Positions 48,389 to 57,992 are shown, counted from the stretch's first letter. The stretch: 64,000 nt of DNA from Castellaniella daejeonensis (GCF_039523555.1 NZ_BAAAFN010000017.1:38854-102853); one strand, 5' to 3'. Made by a program: numbers and translations. The notes: generated by a model from the sequence alone, not told the origin.

Positions 48389-49677
48389 TGGCCTTCGAAC
48401 CCGTCTACATCATCGACGGGGCCCGCAGCCCCTTTCTCAAGGCCCGCAATGCGCCGGGGCCGTTCTCCGCGTCCGACCTGGCCGTGCAGACGGGCCGCGA
48501 ACTGCTGCTGCGCCAGCCCTTTGCCCCGACCGAACTGGACGAGGTCGTGATCGGCTGCGCCGCGCCGTCGGCCGACGAAACCAACATCGGCCGGGTGATC
48601 GCCCTGCGCCTTGGCTGCGGCGATCACGTGCCCGGCTGGACGGTGATGCGCAACTGCGCTTCGGGCATGCAGGCGCTGGACTCCGCCGCCATGGGCCTGC
48701 AGACGGGCCGCCATGACCTGGTCCTGGCAGGCGGCGTGGATGCGCTGTCGCGCGCGCCCCTGCTGTTCCCCGATGAAATGGTCCACTGGCTGGCCCAATG
48801 GAACCAGGCCCGCACCCTGGCGCAGCGTCTGCCGCTGCTGCGGCGCTTCCGCCCCGCCTACTTCAAGCCGGTGATCGGCCTGCTGAAAGGCCTGAGCGAT
48901 CCGGTGATCGGCCTGTCCATGGGACAGACCGCGGAAAACCTGGTCCATCGCTTCGGCCTGACGCGCGCCCAGCTGGATGCCTATGCGGCACAGAGCCACG
49001 CCCGCGTCCTGGCGGCGCGCGCCCGGGGCGCCTTCGACGAAATCGTGCCCCTGATCGACGCCAGGGGCACGCTGTACACCGAGGACGATGGCGTCCGCGC
49101 CGACTCCACACCGGAAAAGCTCGCCCGGCTCAAGCCCGTCTTCGACAGGCCCTACGGCAACATCACCGCGGGCAACAGTTCCCAGGTCACCGACGGCGCC
49201 GCGCTCCTGCTGCTGGCATCGGAACGCGCCGTGCGCGATCGCGGCCTGCGCCCCGTCGCCCGGATCGTCGACGCCCAATGGGCCGCCCTGGACCCCGCCG
49301 TCATGGGCTTGGGACCGGTGTACGCGGCTTCGGCCATCCTGGCCCGCCACGACCTGGGCCTGAACGACCTGGACTTGTGGGAAATCAATGAAGCCTTTGC
49401 CGCCCAGGTGCTAGGCTGTCTCGCTGCCTGGCGCGATGAAGCATGGTGCCGAGAGCACCTGGGACGCGGCGCACTGGGAGACCTGGACATGGACCGGCTG
49501 AACGTGGATGGCGGCGCGATCGCGCAAGGCCATCCGGTGGGGGCCTCGGGCGCGCGCATCGTGCTGCACCTGGTACGCGCCCTGCAGGCCCGGGGCCTGC
49601 GCCGGGGCATGGCCACCATCTGCATCGGCGGCGGCCAGGGCGGCGCCATGCTGATCGAACTCTGCAAAGAGGGCTGA
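48388..49677 (+). CDS. fadI: Acetyl-CoA acyltransferase (beta-ketothiolase)
   Basis: 429 residues. Thiolytic step of beta-oxidation. Seen: NCASGMQALDSA (nucleophilic Cys near 90), the substrate loop region with GLSMGQTAENL, NSSQVTDGAALLLL, NEAFAAQVL, GHPVGASGARIVLHLV (catalytic His near 380) and CIGGGQGGAM (second Cys near 411). Its length and the LxRFRPAYFKPVIGLLKGLSDP-type loop resemble FadI rather than the shorter FadA. It overlaps fadE and is 1 base before the fadJ-like gene. Confidence 0.9.
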   Translation: MAFEPVYIIDGARSPFLKARNAPGPFSASDLAVQTGRELLLRQPFAPTELDEVVIGCAAPSADETNIGRVIALRLGCGDHVPGWTVMRNCASGMQALDSAAMGLQTGRHDLVLAGGVDALSRAPLLFPDEMVHWLAQWNQARTLAQRLPLLRRFRPAYFKPVIGLLKGLSDPVIGLSMGQTAENLVHRFGLTRAQLDAYAAQSHARVLAARARGAFDEIVPLIDARGTLYTEDDGVRADSTPEKLARLKPVFDRPYGNITAGNSSQVTDGAALLLLASERAVRDRGLRPVARIVDAQWAALDPAVMGLGPVYAASAILARHDLGLNDLDLWEINEAFAAQVLGCLAAWRDEAWCREHLGRGALGDLDMDRLNVDGGAIAQGHPVGASGARIVLHLVRALQARGLRRGMATICIGGGQGGAMLIELCKEG

Positions 49678-49678
49678 C

Positions 49679-51601
49679 ATGCACCTGGAATCCACAGACC
49701 TGCGCCATTTCCGCTGCACGACGGACCCGGAAGGCATCACCTGGCTGACCATCGACTGCGCCGGCAGCTCCCTCAACCGGCTGTCGCGCGATGTGCTGGA
49801 AGAACTGGGCCGCGTCCTGGACCATTTCCAGTCCGCCCCGCCCAAGGCACTGGTGATCCATTCGGGCAAGGCCGCCGGGTTCATCGCAGGCGCCGACATC
49901 GACGAATTCTCCCGTCTGAACGACGCGACCACGGCGCGCGCCTTCATCGAGCTAGGCTGGACGGTCTTCAACCGCCTGGCAGCGGTGCCATGGCCGACCC
50001 TGGCCCTGATCCAGGGGCATTGCATGGGCGGAGGCCTGGAACTGGCCCTGGCGTGCCGCTACCGGATCGTCGTGGACCAGCCCGACACGCGCCTGTCGCT
50101 GCCCGAAGTCATGCTGGGCATCTTTCCCGGCTGGGGCGGCATGCTGCGCCTGCCCCGGCGCGTGGGCGCCCCGCTGGCCCTGGACATGATGCTGACCGGC
50201 CGTGCGCTGGACGCGCGCCGCGCCGCGTCGTCCGGCCTGGCGGACCTGTGCGTGCCGCCCCGCCTGGCGGAGCAGTCCGCCGCACGCCACGTCCTGTCGG
50301 GCCGGCCGGTGAACGGGCCGCAAGGCAGGGACGCCTGGCTGAGCCATCCGATCCTGCGGCCGCTGCTGCTGCGCCAGGCCCGCAAGACATTGGAAAAGCG
50401 CGACCCTCAGGGGCACTATCCGGCCCCGCGCGCCATCCTGGAAATCTGGGCGCACCATGGCGGCAACGCGCTGACCGCGCCCAGCCTGATCGACTCCATC
50501 GTCCGATCCGACACGGCCCGCAACCTGCTGCGCGTGTTCCGCATGCAGGAACGCCTCAAGTCCTTCGGCAAGGCCGGGGATCACGCACCCGTGCGGCACG
50601 TCCATGTGGTGGGCGCGGGCGTGATGGGCGGCGACATCGCGGCCTGGTGCGCGCTCAAGGGCCTGACCGTCACCCTGCAGGACACCGACCGCACGCGCAT
50701 CGCCCAGGCCATTGGCCGCGCCCAGGCGCTGTATGCCCGCAAGATCCGCCCCGCCCGCGAGGCGCGGCTGGCAGCCGACCGGCTGATTCCGGATCCGGAC
50801 GGCCAGGGCCTGGCCCGCGCCGACCTGGTCATCGAGGCCATCAGCGAGAACCTGGATGCCAAGCGCGGCCTATACGCCGCCATCGAGCCCCGCCTGAAAG
50901 ACGGCGCGCTGCTGGCGACCAACACCTCCAGCCTGTCGCTGGAGGAACTCGGCCGCGACCTGGAGCGCCCGGAACGCCTGGTCGGCATCCATTTCTTCAA
51001 TCCCGTGGCAAAGATGCCCCTGGTCGAAGTCGTGGCCGCCGACGGCACCGATCCGCGCGCCCAATCGGCCGCCTGCGCCTTCGTCGCCCGGATCGGCAAG
51101 CTGCCCCTGCCGGTGAAGAGCGTGCCCGGCTTCCTGGTCAATGCCGTGCTGGCACCCTACATGCTGGAAGCCATGCGCTGCGTGGACGAGGGCCTGCGCC
51201 CGGAAACCATCGACGCCGCCATGAAGGCCTACGGCATGCCCATGGGCCCGCTCGAACTCATCGACACCGTCGGCCTGGACATCGCCCGCGACGCCGGCGC
51301 CCAACTGACCGGGCAGGCCACGCCGCCCGCCTGCCTGGCGCGCCATCTGGAACGCAACGAACTGGGCCGCAAATCCGGCCGGGGTTTCTACCGCTGGCGC
51401 GAGGGCAAGCCCGTGCGCGCCGAAGCCGGCAAGGCCCCGCCCGAACTGGCGCACCGGCTGCTGCAACCTTTGATCGATGCCACCCGCCGCCAGCTGGCGG
51501 CCCGCGTCGTCGCCGATTCCGAACTCGCCAATGCAGGCGTGATCTTCGGGACGGGCTACGCGCCCTATACAGGGGGACCCATGACACCCGAAGACGACTG
51601 A
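49679..51601 (+). CDS. fadJ: Bifunctional enoyl-CoA hydratase / 3-hydroxyacyl-CoA dehydrogenase, short C-terminus
   Basis: 640 residues. N-terminal crotonase domain (GHCMGGGLELALACRYRI and LSLPEVMLGIFPGWGG, both catalytic Glu present), linker, NAD-binding VHVVGAGVMGGDIAAWCALKG (near 305), catalytic His in GIHFFNPVAKMPLVEVV (near 440), and the first C-terminal HCDH domain. FadB/FadJ proteins are about 715 residues; this one stops right after FGTGYAPYTGGP, about 60-70 residues early, so the second HCDH repeat is incomplete. It hydrates and oxidises enoyl-CoA with fadI as partner. Which of FadB or FadJ it matches better is not certain. Confidence 0.88.
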   Translation: MHLESTDLRHFRCTTDPEGITWLTIDCAGSSLNRLSRDVLEELGRVLDHFQSAPPKALVIHSGKAAGFIAGADIDEFSRLNDATTARAFIELGWTVFNRLAAVPWPTLALIQGHCMGGGLELALACRYRIVVDQPDTRLSLPEVMLGIFPGWGGMLRLPRRVGAPLALDMMLTGRALDARRAASSGLADLCVPPRLAEQSAARHVLSGRPVNGPQGRDAWLSHPILRPLLLRQARKTLEKRDPQGHYPAPRAILEIWAHHGGNALTAPSLIDSIVRSDTARNLLRVFRMQERLKSFGKAGDHAPVRHVHVVGAGVMGGDIAAWCALKGLTVTLQDTDRTRIAQAIGRAQALYARKIRPAREARLAADRLIPDPDGQGLARADLVIEAISENLDAKRGLYAAIEPRLKDGALLATNTSSLSLEELGRDLERPERLVGIHFFNPVAKMPLVEVVAADGTDPRAQSAACAFVARIGKLPLPVKSVPGFLVNAVLAPYMLEAMRCVDEGLRPETIDAAMKAYGMPMGPLELIDTVGLDIARDAGAQLTGQATPPACLARHLERNELGRKSGRGFYRWREGKPVRAEAGKAPPELAHRLLQPLIDATRRQLAARVVADSELANAGVIFGTGYAPYTGGPMTPEDD

Positions 51602-51792
51602 TTCTGCCCTGATGCCGGACTGATCCCGGCGACCCGCCGCTGACCCGAACGACGCTGTGCCTCACCGCGCGGCGGGGAGGGGTTTTGCCTACTCGAATTG
51701 AAAGGCCGCACTTGACCCTGCGCGGCCCGGGGACGTGCATCCCCTGATTTTAACCCCAAGCCCGATGTGGTTGATCGGGCAATACACGAAAT

Positions 51793-51806
51793 GCAGGCAC
51801 GCCTGC
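51793..51806. repeat. Short inverted repeat upstream of fadL
   Basis: GCAGGC-AC-GCCTGC, a perfect 6+6 palindrome, about 43 bases before the fadL ATG in the 247-base fadJ-fadL spacer. Possible operator; no CAAAC/GTTTG site was found in this spacer. Confidence 0.3.
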
Positions 51807-51848
51807 GCACGAAGACGACTTTTCATCACACAATCCGGAGGTGACACG

Positions 51849-53192
51849 ATGAAAATGCAACACTCGCTCAAGACCCTGTCGGCCCTGATCCTGGGCCTGG
51901 GCACCATGGGCATCGCCCACGGCGCCGGCTTCCAGCTGCTGGAACAGAACGCCAGCGGCCTGGGCAGCGCCTATGCCGGCTCCGCCGCCATCGCGGACGA
52001 CGCCAGCACCGTCTACTACAACCCCGCCGGCATGACGATGCTGCCGGGCATGAACGTCAGCGCGGGCGTCGTGGCGATCAAGCCGAGCTTCAAGTTCTCG
52101 AATGGGGGCACGACCGGACCGACGTACTTCGGCGACAATTTCCTGGGCCCATTCGGCGGCCAGCCGACCGGCGGTCCCGACGGCGGCGATGCCGGCACCT
52201 GGGCCGCCGTGCCCAACGCCTACTTCACCTGGCAGGTGAACCAGCGCATCTGGCTGGGCCTGGGCGTGGGCGCGCCCTTCGGCCTGATGACCGATTACGA
52301 GGAAGGCTGGGCCGGCCGCTATCACTCGGAGAAATTCTCCATCGAAAGCATCAACATCAATCCGTCCATCGCCTTCAAGGCCACCGACACCCTGTCCTTC
52401 GGCCTGGGCGTGAACTGGATGCAGCTGGACGCGGACTACCGGAAGGCGCAGTATGCATTCCTGGACTCCGCTGCCGGCATGAACGGCGATCTTGAAGCCC
52501 GCGTCAAGGCCAAGGGCGACGCCTGGGGCTGGAACGCCGGCCTGCTGTGGCAGGCCACCCCGGACACGCGCTTCGGCCTGTCCTACCGTTCCAAGGTCAA
52601 GATCGACGCGGACGGCACCACCAGGGTCAGCAACCGGACGCTCAATGCCACGGCGGCCGGTGTACTCACCAGCGCGGGCGTCATCGGCACCCACGACGCC
52701 GAGACCTCGGTCGAACTGCCCGACACCGCCATCTTCAGCGTGGTCCACCAGCTGAACGACCGCTGGACCCTGCTGGGCGACGTGTCCTGGACGGGCTGGA
52801 GCAGCATCCCGGAATTGAAGATCCAGAACAGCGGCATCCCCGACGCCAAGCTCGACCTGCGCTTCAAGGACGCCTGGCGCGTGGCCCTGGGCGCGCACTA
52901 CCGCTACAGCGATGCCTGGACCTTCAAGGGCGGCGTGGCCTGGGACCAGTCGCCGGTGCGCGACGACGCCTTCCGCCCCGCTTCCCTGCCGGACAACGAC
53001 CGCTACTGGGTGTCCCTGGGCGCGCAATACCGCTTCAACAAGAACACCAAGGTCGACATCGGCTACGCCCACCTGTTCGTGAAGAGCACTTCGGTGAACA
53101 ACACGTCCGATCCCCAACACGCGGGCGTGCTGAAGGGCGACTACAAGAGCAGCGCAGACCTGATCGGCGTGCAGTTCTCGCACCAGTTCTGA
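51849..53192 (+). CDS. fadL: Long-chain fatty acid outer-membrane transporter FadL
   Basis: 447 residues from the ATG at 51849, with a strong GGAGGTGA before it. Signal peptide (hydrophobic about 9-24, cleavage near AHGAGF). The mature N-terminus GFQLLEQNASGLGSAYAGSAAIADDASTVYYNPAGM (key residues) is the FadL hatch signature. The rest is a beta-barrel with alternating aromatic strands ending in LIGVQFSHQF with a C-terminal Phe, typical for outer-membrane insertion. Imports hydrophobic substrates for the beta-oxidation genes upstream and fadD downstream. Confidence 0.95.
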   Translation: MKMQHSLKTLSALILGLGTMGIAHGAGFQLLEQNASGLGSAYAGSAAIADDASTVYYNPAGMTMLPGMNVSAGVVAIKPSFKFSNGGTTGPTYFGDNFLGPFGGQPTGGPDGGDAGTWAAVPNAYFTWQVNQRIWLGLGVGAPFGLMTDYEEGWAGRYHSEKFSIESININPSIAFKATDTLSFGLGVNWMQLDADYRKAQYAFLDSAAGMNGDLEARVKAKGDAWGWNAGLLWQATPDTRFGLSYRSKVKIDADGTTRVSNRTLNATAAGVLTSAGVIGTHDAETSVELPDTAIFSVVHQLNDRWTLLGDVSWTGWSSIPELKIQNSGIPDAKLDLRFKDAWRVALGAHYRYSDAWTFKGGVAWDQSPVRDDAFRPASLPDNDRYWVSLGAQYRFNKNTKVDIGYAHLFVKSTSVNNTSDPQHAGVLKGDYKSSADLIGVQFSHQF

Positions 53193-53214
53193 GCGAGCGG
53201 ACCGTGAGCCTGGC

Positions 53215-53742
53215 ATGAAGTTGTCGCAGTTGAAACGCCTGCCGCCCCGGTGGCGGGCGCGTGCCATGCGCACGGGCTTCAATCTCCACCCGGCATTCCG
53301 CTCGACGGGCGGCCGGGTGGAATACGTATCCCACGACCTGCTGCACGTGCGCGTGCGCCTGGCGCTGACACGGCGCACGCGCAACATCGTGGGTTCGCTT
53401 TTCGGCGGCGCGCTGTTCGCCGTGACCGACGGCGTGCACGTGGGCATGCTGATGGCGCGGCTGGACCGGGACGCCATCATCTGGGACAAGGCCGCCGAGA
53501 TCCGCTACCGCAAGCCCGCATTCCGCACGCTGTACGCGGATTTCATCCTGACCGAGGACGATCTGCGCGGCATCCGCGAGGAGCTGGACCGCAATCACGA
53601 GGCCGAGCGGGTCTACCAGGTGGACCTGAAGGACGCCGACGGCACGGTGCACACGGAAGTCCGGCGCACCATCTACCTGGCCGACAAGGCCTACTACAAA
53701 CAACGCAAGCCGCGCTTCGACGCGGCGGGAGACGCATCATGA
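53215..53742 (+). CDS. Hotdog-fold (DUF4442/PaaI-like) thioesterase
   Basis: 175 residues. Resembles the DUF4442 hotdog group: FNLHPAFRSTGGRVEYVSHDLLHVRVRLAL and NIVGSLFGGALFAVTDGVHVGMLMARL (central helix, key residues G-G-x-L-F-A-V-x-D). No signal peptide, so cytoplasmic. Such proteins hydrolyse acyl-CoA; here it may recycle CoA or trim intermediates of fatty-acid breakdown. It lies 22 bases after fadL and overlaps the next gene by 4 bases. Substrate not shown by the sequence. Confidence 0.75.
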   Translation: MKLSQLKRLPPRWRARAMRTGFNLHPAFRSTGGRVEYVSHDLLHVRVRLALTRRTRNIVGSLFGGALFAVTDGVHVGMLMARLDRDAIIWDKAAEIRYRKPAFRTLYADFILTEDDLRGIREELDRNHEAERVYQVDLKDADGTVHTEVRRTIYLADKAYYKQRKPRFDAAGDAS

Positions 53743-54452
53743 CCCACCCGAACACGCCGATCGATTCCGGCCGGCCGGCGCAAACCGGCCTTGCGCACGG
53801 CGCATCGACCTTTTCCGGCGCGGCGCACCGCCCCCGCGGGGGAGCGTTCCGCGCCTGGGGCCACCCGGCGCGCGCATTCGCCGCGCTGGCCCTGGCCGCC
53901 GCCGGCCTGTGCGCGGCGCCGCCGGCCCTGGCGCTGACCGTGGCCAATGTGGACGTGCCGGAACAGCAGTCGGTCGCGGGCCACGACCTGGTCCTGAACG
54001 GTGCCGGGCTGCGTCAGCGATTCGTCTTCCACGTCTATGTCGCCGCCCTGTACCGGGGCAAGCCAACCCAGGACGCCGAGGCGATCCTGAACGGCACCGA
54101 GCCGCAATTGCTGCGCCTGACCCTGCTGCGCGACATCAACAGCAAGGCGCTGACCGACGCGCTCAACGATGGCCTGAAGGCCAACTGCACCGAAGAAGAA
54201 CTGCGCAGCATGGCCGACACGATCGCCCATTTCGAGGATTTCATGAAGACGGGCGGCGAAGGCGCCTCGGGCGACCGGGTGGACATCGTTTTCAATCAGG
54301 GAACGGTCTCGGTATCATTCAAGGGCAAGGCTCTGGGAGAGGTCAAGGATCCTCGTTTCGCCACCGCGCTCCTGAAGGTCTGGCTGGGCGCCCATCCGGC
54401 CCAGGAATCCCTGAAGGCAGCCCTGCTGGGGCAGGAATCCAAACACAACTGA
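53739..54452 (+). CDS. Exported chalcone-isomerase-like protein
   Basis: 237 residues. Only one usable start (ATG overlapping the previous stop). An unusually long 45-residue basic, Gly/Pro-rich lead precedes the hydrophobic export signal (about 46-60, cleavage near ALALT). The mature part shows the bacterial chalcone-isomerase-like pattern: GAGLRQRFVFHVYVAALY, LRLTLLRDINSKALTDALNDGL, DRVDIVFNQGTVSVSFKG and FATALLKVWLGAHPAQESLKAALLG. Fold relatives bind fatty acids rather than isomerise chalcones. Its position between thioesterase and fadD fits a periplasmic fatty-acid carrier; this is inference. Confidence 0.8.
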   Translation: MTHPNTPIDSGRPAQTGLAHGASTFSGAAHRPRGGAFRAWGHPARAFAALALAAAGLCAAPPALALTVANVDVPEQQSVAGHDLVLNGAGLRQRFVFHVYVAALYRGKPTQDAEAILNGTEPQLLRLTLLRDINSKALTDALNDGLKANCTEEELRSMADTIAHFEDFMKTGGEGASGDRVDIVFNQGTVSVSFKGKALGEVKDPRFATALLKVWLGAHPAQESLKAALLGQESKHN

Positions 54453-54472
54453 TCACACAAAGGAACCGCATC

Positions 54473-56152
54473 ATGGAACGCATCTGGCTGGAACACTACC
54501 CCGAAGGAGTGCCGGCTGACATCACCGACCAGGCCACCGCCTACGATTCACTGGTCGACCTGTTCGAGGAAAGCTGCAGGCAGTATGCCGGCAACACGGC
54601 ATACGTCAGCATGGGTGCGTCCATGACTTATGCGCAGACGATGGAAAAGGCCCGCGCCTTCGCCGGCTGGCTGCAGGCCCGGGGCGTGGCCAGGGGCGAC
54701 CGCGTGGCGCTGATGATGCCCAACCTGCTGCAGTATCCGATCTGCCTGTTCGGCACGCTGATGGCGGGCGCGGTGGTGGTCAACACCAATCCGCTCTACA
54801 CGCCCCACGAACTGCACCACCAGCTGACGGATTCCGGTGCGGATACCGTGGTGGTGGCGGAAAATTTCGCCCACACCCTGCAGCAGGCGATGCCCGGCAC
54901 CGCAGTCAAGCGCGTGGTCGTGACTTCGCTGGGCGAGATGCTGGGCTTCCCCAAGGGATTGATCACCGACCTGGTGGTCCGCCACGTGAAAAAGATGGTG
55001 CCGGCCTGGAACATCCCGGGCGCCGTGCGCCTGCGCGACGCACTGGCCGAGGGATCGCGGGCGCCATACCAGCGCCCCACGCTGAAGCACGCCGACCTTG
55101 CGGCACTGCAATACACCGGCGGCACCACGGGCGTCGCCAAGGGCGCCATGCTGAGCCACGGCAACCTGGTGTCCAACGTCTGCCAGGCCTACGCCTGGGT
55201 GCGGCCCTACTGCCAGGGCGACCGCGAATGCATCGTGACCGCGCTGCCGCTCTACCATATCTTCGCACTGACGGCGAACTGCCTGACTTTCATGCGGCTG
55301 GGCGCCAGCAACCTGCTGATCGTGAACCCGCGCGACATTCCCGGCTTCGTCAAGGAACTGGGCAAGGCGAAATTCACGGCCCTGACGGGGGTGAACACGC
55401 TGTTCAACGCCCTGCTGAACAACCCCGATTTCGCCAAGCTGGACTTCAGCGGCCTGAACATCACCCTGGGCGGCGGCATGGCCGTCCAGGAAGCCATCGC
55501 GCAGCGCTGGCTGCAGACCACCGGCAAACCGATCGCCCAGGCCTATGGGCTGACGGAAACATCGCCCGCTGTGACCATCAACCCGCTGGACAAGATCGAC
55601 TTCAACGGTTCGATCGGCCTGCCGGTGCCGTCCACCGACGTCGCCGTGCGCAACGACAACCGCACCATGGCAATCGGCGAACAGGGCGAAATCTGCGTCA
55701 AGGGGCCCCAGGTTACGGCAGGCTACTGGAACCGCCCCGAGGAAACCGCCAAGGTCTTCGATGAAGACGGCTGGCTGCTGACCGGCGACATCGGCTACAT
55801 GAACGACAAGGGCTATGTGTTCCTGCTGGACCGCAAGAAGGACATGATCCTGGTGTCGGGCTTCAACGTGTACCCGAACGAGATCGAGGCCGCCGCCATC
55901 GAGCACCCCGGCATCCTGGAAGCCGCCGCCATCGGCGTGCCCAACGGCGCCTCGGGCGAAGTGGTCAAGCTCTATGTGATCCGCAAGGACCCGAACCTGA
56001 CCGAAGCGGATGTGATCGCGCACTGCCGCAAGCTGCTCACGGGCTACAAGGTGCCCAAGTTCGTCGAATTCCGCGAAGACCTGCCGCGCAGCAACGTCGG
56101 CAAGATCCTGCGCAAGGAACTGCGCAACGAAGGAACGCAGCGGCCGGCCTAG
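54473..56152 (+). CDS. fadD: Long-chain acyl-CoA synthetase
   Basis: 559 residues. Activates fatty acids with ATP and CoA at the inner membrane. Seen: YTGGTTGVAKGAMLSH (P-loop, near 217), ALPLYHIFALT, AYGLTETSPAV (near 365), GYWNRPEETAKVF, DGWLLTGDIG, and the FACS-type RKKDMILVSGFNVYPNEIE with Lys in SNVGKILRKELR near the C-terminus. Length matches E. coli FadD (561). Last gene of the fatty-acid operon, convergent with ggt; a perfect hairpin lies between. Confidence 0.96.
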   Translation: MERIWLEHYPEGVPADITDQATAYDSLVDLFEESCRQYAGNTAYVSMGASMTYAQTMEKARAFAGWLQARGVARGDRVALMMPNLLQYPICLFGTLMAGAVVVNTNPLYTPHELHHQLTDSGADTVVVAENFAHTLQQAMPGTAVKRVVVTSLGEMLGFPKGLITDLVVRHVKKMVPAWNIPGAVRLRDALAEGSRAPYQRPTLKHADLAALQYTGGTTGVAKGAMLSHGNLVSNVCQAYAWVRPYCQGDRECIVTALPLYHIFALTANCLTFMRLGASNLLIVNPRDIPGFVKELGKAKFTALTGVNTLFNALLNNPDFAKLDFSGLNITLGGGMAVQEAIAQRWLQTTGKPIAQAYGLTETSPAVTINPLDKIDFNGSIGLPVPSTDVAVRNDNRTMAIGEQGEICVKGPQVTAGYWNRPEETAKVFDEDGWLLTGDIGYMNDKGYVFLLDRKKDMILVSGFNVYPNEIEAAAIEHPGILEAAAIGVPNGASGEVVKLYVIRKDPNLTEADVIAHCRKLLTGYKVPKFVEFREDLPRSNVGKILRKELRNEGTQRPA

Positions 56153-56160
56153 CCCCGCAC

Positions 56161-56184
56161 CGGTCCGCGGCCTGCCGCGGACCG
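56161..56184. terminator. Perfect hairpin between convergent fadD and ggt
   Basis: CGGTCCGCGG, loop CCTG, CCGCGGACCG: 10-bp stem, 4-base loop, filling the 34-base gap between two convergent genes. No T-run on either side. Likely serves both transcripts. Confidence 0.6.
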
Positions 56185-56186
56185 CA

Positions 56187-57992
56187 TCAGTACCCCAGCG
56201 CGGCGCCGTCGGGATCGCGGGGATCCGAGGCGCCGTACAGTCTGCCGTCCCGTACCTGGATGGTCTGGACCCGACCCATGGCAGGCTTGACGGCCACGTG
56301 GTGGCCATAACGGCGCAGCAGTGCCAGGGTATCCGGGCTGATGCCCTTTTCCACCCGCAACTCATCCGGCCACCACTGGTGATGGAAACGCGGCTGGGCG
56401 ACGGCCTCGGCCGGGTTCATCCGGAAATCGACGGCATCCACCACGGCTTCCAGCACGGTGGTGATGATGCGCGCGCCGCCCGGACTGCCGGTCACCAGCC
56501 AGGGCTTGCCGTCTTTCATGACCAGGGTCGGCGTCATCGACGACAGGGGCCGCTTGCCGGGCTGGATGGCATTGGCCTCGCCGCCGATCAGGCCATAGAC
56601 GTTGGCGACGCCGGGCTTGGCGGAAAAATCGTCCATTTCGTTGTTCAGCAGGATGCCGGTTCCCGGAACCACGATGCCACTGCCGAAATTGGTGTTCAGG
56701 GTGTAGGTGACGGCGACGGCATTGCCGGCGGCATCCACCACCGAATAATGCGTCGTCTGGTCGCTTTCATAAGGCTGCGGCCGGCCCGGCCGGATATCGG
56801 ACGAGGGCCGGGCGCGTGCATCGCTGATCGTGGCGGCCAGCTGGCGGGCATAGGCCTTGGAAACCAGCCCCGACACCGGCACCCGGACGAAATCCGTATC
56901 TCCCAGGTATTCCGCCCGGTCGGCATAGGCCAGCTTCATGGCTTCCGCCATATGGTGAATGGTGCGGGCGCTGCCGGCCCCCCATTCGCCGATCGGCCAG
57001 CCTTCCATCATGTTCAGGATCTGCACCAGGTGGATGCCCCCGGAACTGGGCGGAGGCATCGTGATCACGCGATAGCCCCGGTAATCGCCCACGATCGGCT
57101 CGCGCTCGACCACGCGGTACCGGGCCAGGTCCTGCGCGGTGATCAGGCCGCCGTGCCGCGCCATTTCGGCCACGATCCTGCGGCTGATGGATCCGCGATA
57201 AAAGGCATCGGCCCCCTGGGCCGCGATCTGGCGCAGGGACTGCGCCAGGTCCTTCTGGACAAGACGATCGCCGGCCTGCAGGGGCCGCCCGCCGCGCCAG
57301 AAAACGGCTCGCGTAGCCGGCCAGCGCCCCATGGCCCCGGCGTTGCCGGCCAGGGCCCGTGCCAGCGTCGGGCTGACCGGATAGCCGCGTTCCGCCAGGC
57401 GGATCGCCGGCGCCATGACCTGCGCCAGGGGCAGCTTTCCCCAGCGCCGCTGGGCATGGACCAGGCCTGCGACGCTGCCCGGCACCCCGACCGCCAGGTG
57501 CGTGAACAAGGAACGGCCGTCGGCCACCTGCCCCTGCTCATCCAGGTACATGTCGCGCGTGGCGCGGCCGGGCGCCGTTTCGCGGAAGTCCAGGGCGATA
57601 TTCCTGCCGTCCAGGGCGGTATGCACCATCATGAAGCCGCCGCCGCCCAGATTGCCCGCATTGGGCAGGACCACTGCCAGGCTGAAGCCGACGGCGACGG
57701 CTGCATCGACGGCATTGCCCCCGGCCTGGAGCATGTCCAGCCCGGCCCGGCTGGCAAGCGCCTGCTCGGACACCACCATGCCGTGGCGCGCGACGACCGG
57801 GTGGAAGATGTCCAGCCCGGCCTCGTAGGCGGATGCGGCGGCTTGCGTGGCGGGCGCGGTGACGGGTTCCGGCGCCACCGGACCGGCGCCGGACACGGCG
57901 GTGGGCGTAGGCGCCGCGCAGGCGGACAGCAGGCTCAGCAACCCCACGCCCAGCCAGCGCAGGTACGGCAATTTCACGGCAAACGATTTCAT
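56187..57992 (-). CDS. ggt: Gamma-glutamyltranspeptidase, lipoprotein form
   Basis: 601 residues from the ATG at 57992 (GGAG 9 bases upstream); an upstream ATG at 58043 adds 17 residues before the signal. The signal peptide ends in LLSAC, a plausible lipobox with Cys near 25. Ntn hydrolase that cleaves glutathione in the periplasm: it self-cleaves before a Thr (TTHYSVVD, near 413). Seen also: NAVDAAVAVGFSLAVV, NAGNLGGGGFMM, RETAPGRATRDMYLD, PPPSSGGIHLVQ, NTNFGSG and SSMTPTLV. All main family motifs are present. It lies on the minus strand, as do the flanking ribosomal genes, convergent with fadD. Confidence 0.95.
   Translation of the reverse strand: MKSFAVKLPYLRWLGVGLLSLLSACAAPTPTAVSGAGPVAPEPVTAPATQAAASAYEAGLDIFHPVVARHGMVVSEQALASRAGLDMLQAGGNAVDAAVAVGFSLAVVLPNAGNLGGGGFMMVHTALDGRNIALDFRETAPGRATRDMYLDEQGQVADGRSLFTHLAVGVPGSVAGLVHAQRRWGKLPLAQVMAPAIRLAERGYPVSPTLARALAGNAGAMGRWPATRAVFWRGGRPLQAGDRLVQKDLAQSLRQIAAQGADAFYRGSISRRIVAEMARHGGLITAQDLARYRVVEREPIVGDYRGYRVITMPPPSSGGIHLVQILNMMEGWPIGEWGAGSARTIHHMAEAMKLAYADRAEYLGDTDFVRVPVSGLVSKAYARQLAATISDARARPSSDIRPGRPQPYESDQTTHYSVVDAAGNAVAVTYTLNTNFGSGIVVPGTGILLNNEMDDFSAKPGVANVYGLIGGEANAIQPGKRPLSSMTPTLVMKDGKPWLVTGSPGGARIITTVLEAVVDAVDFRMNPAEAVAQPRFHHQWWPDELRVEKGISPDTLALLRRYGHHVAVKPAMGRVQTIQVRDGRLYGASDPRDPDGAALGY

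Noticed and set aside
51602..51848. PsrA-type operator before fadL
   Set aside because: No CAAAC/GTTTG pair is present; only an unrelated GCAGGC/GCCTGC palindrome was found.
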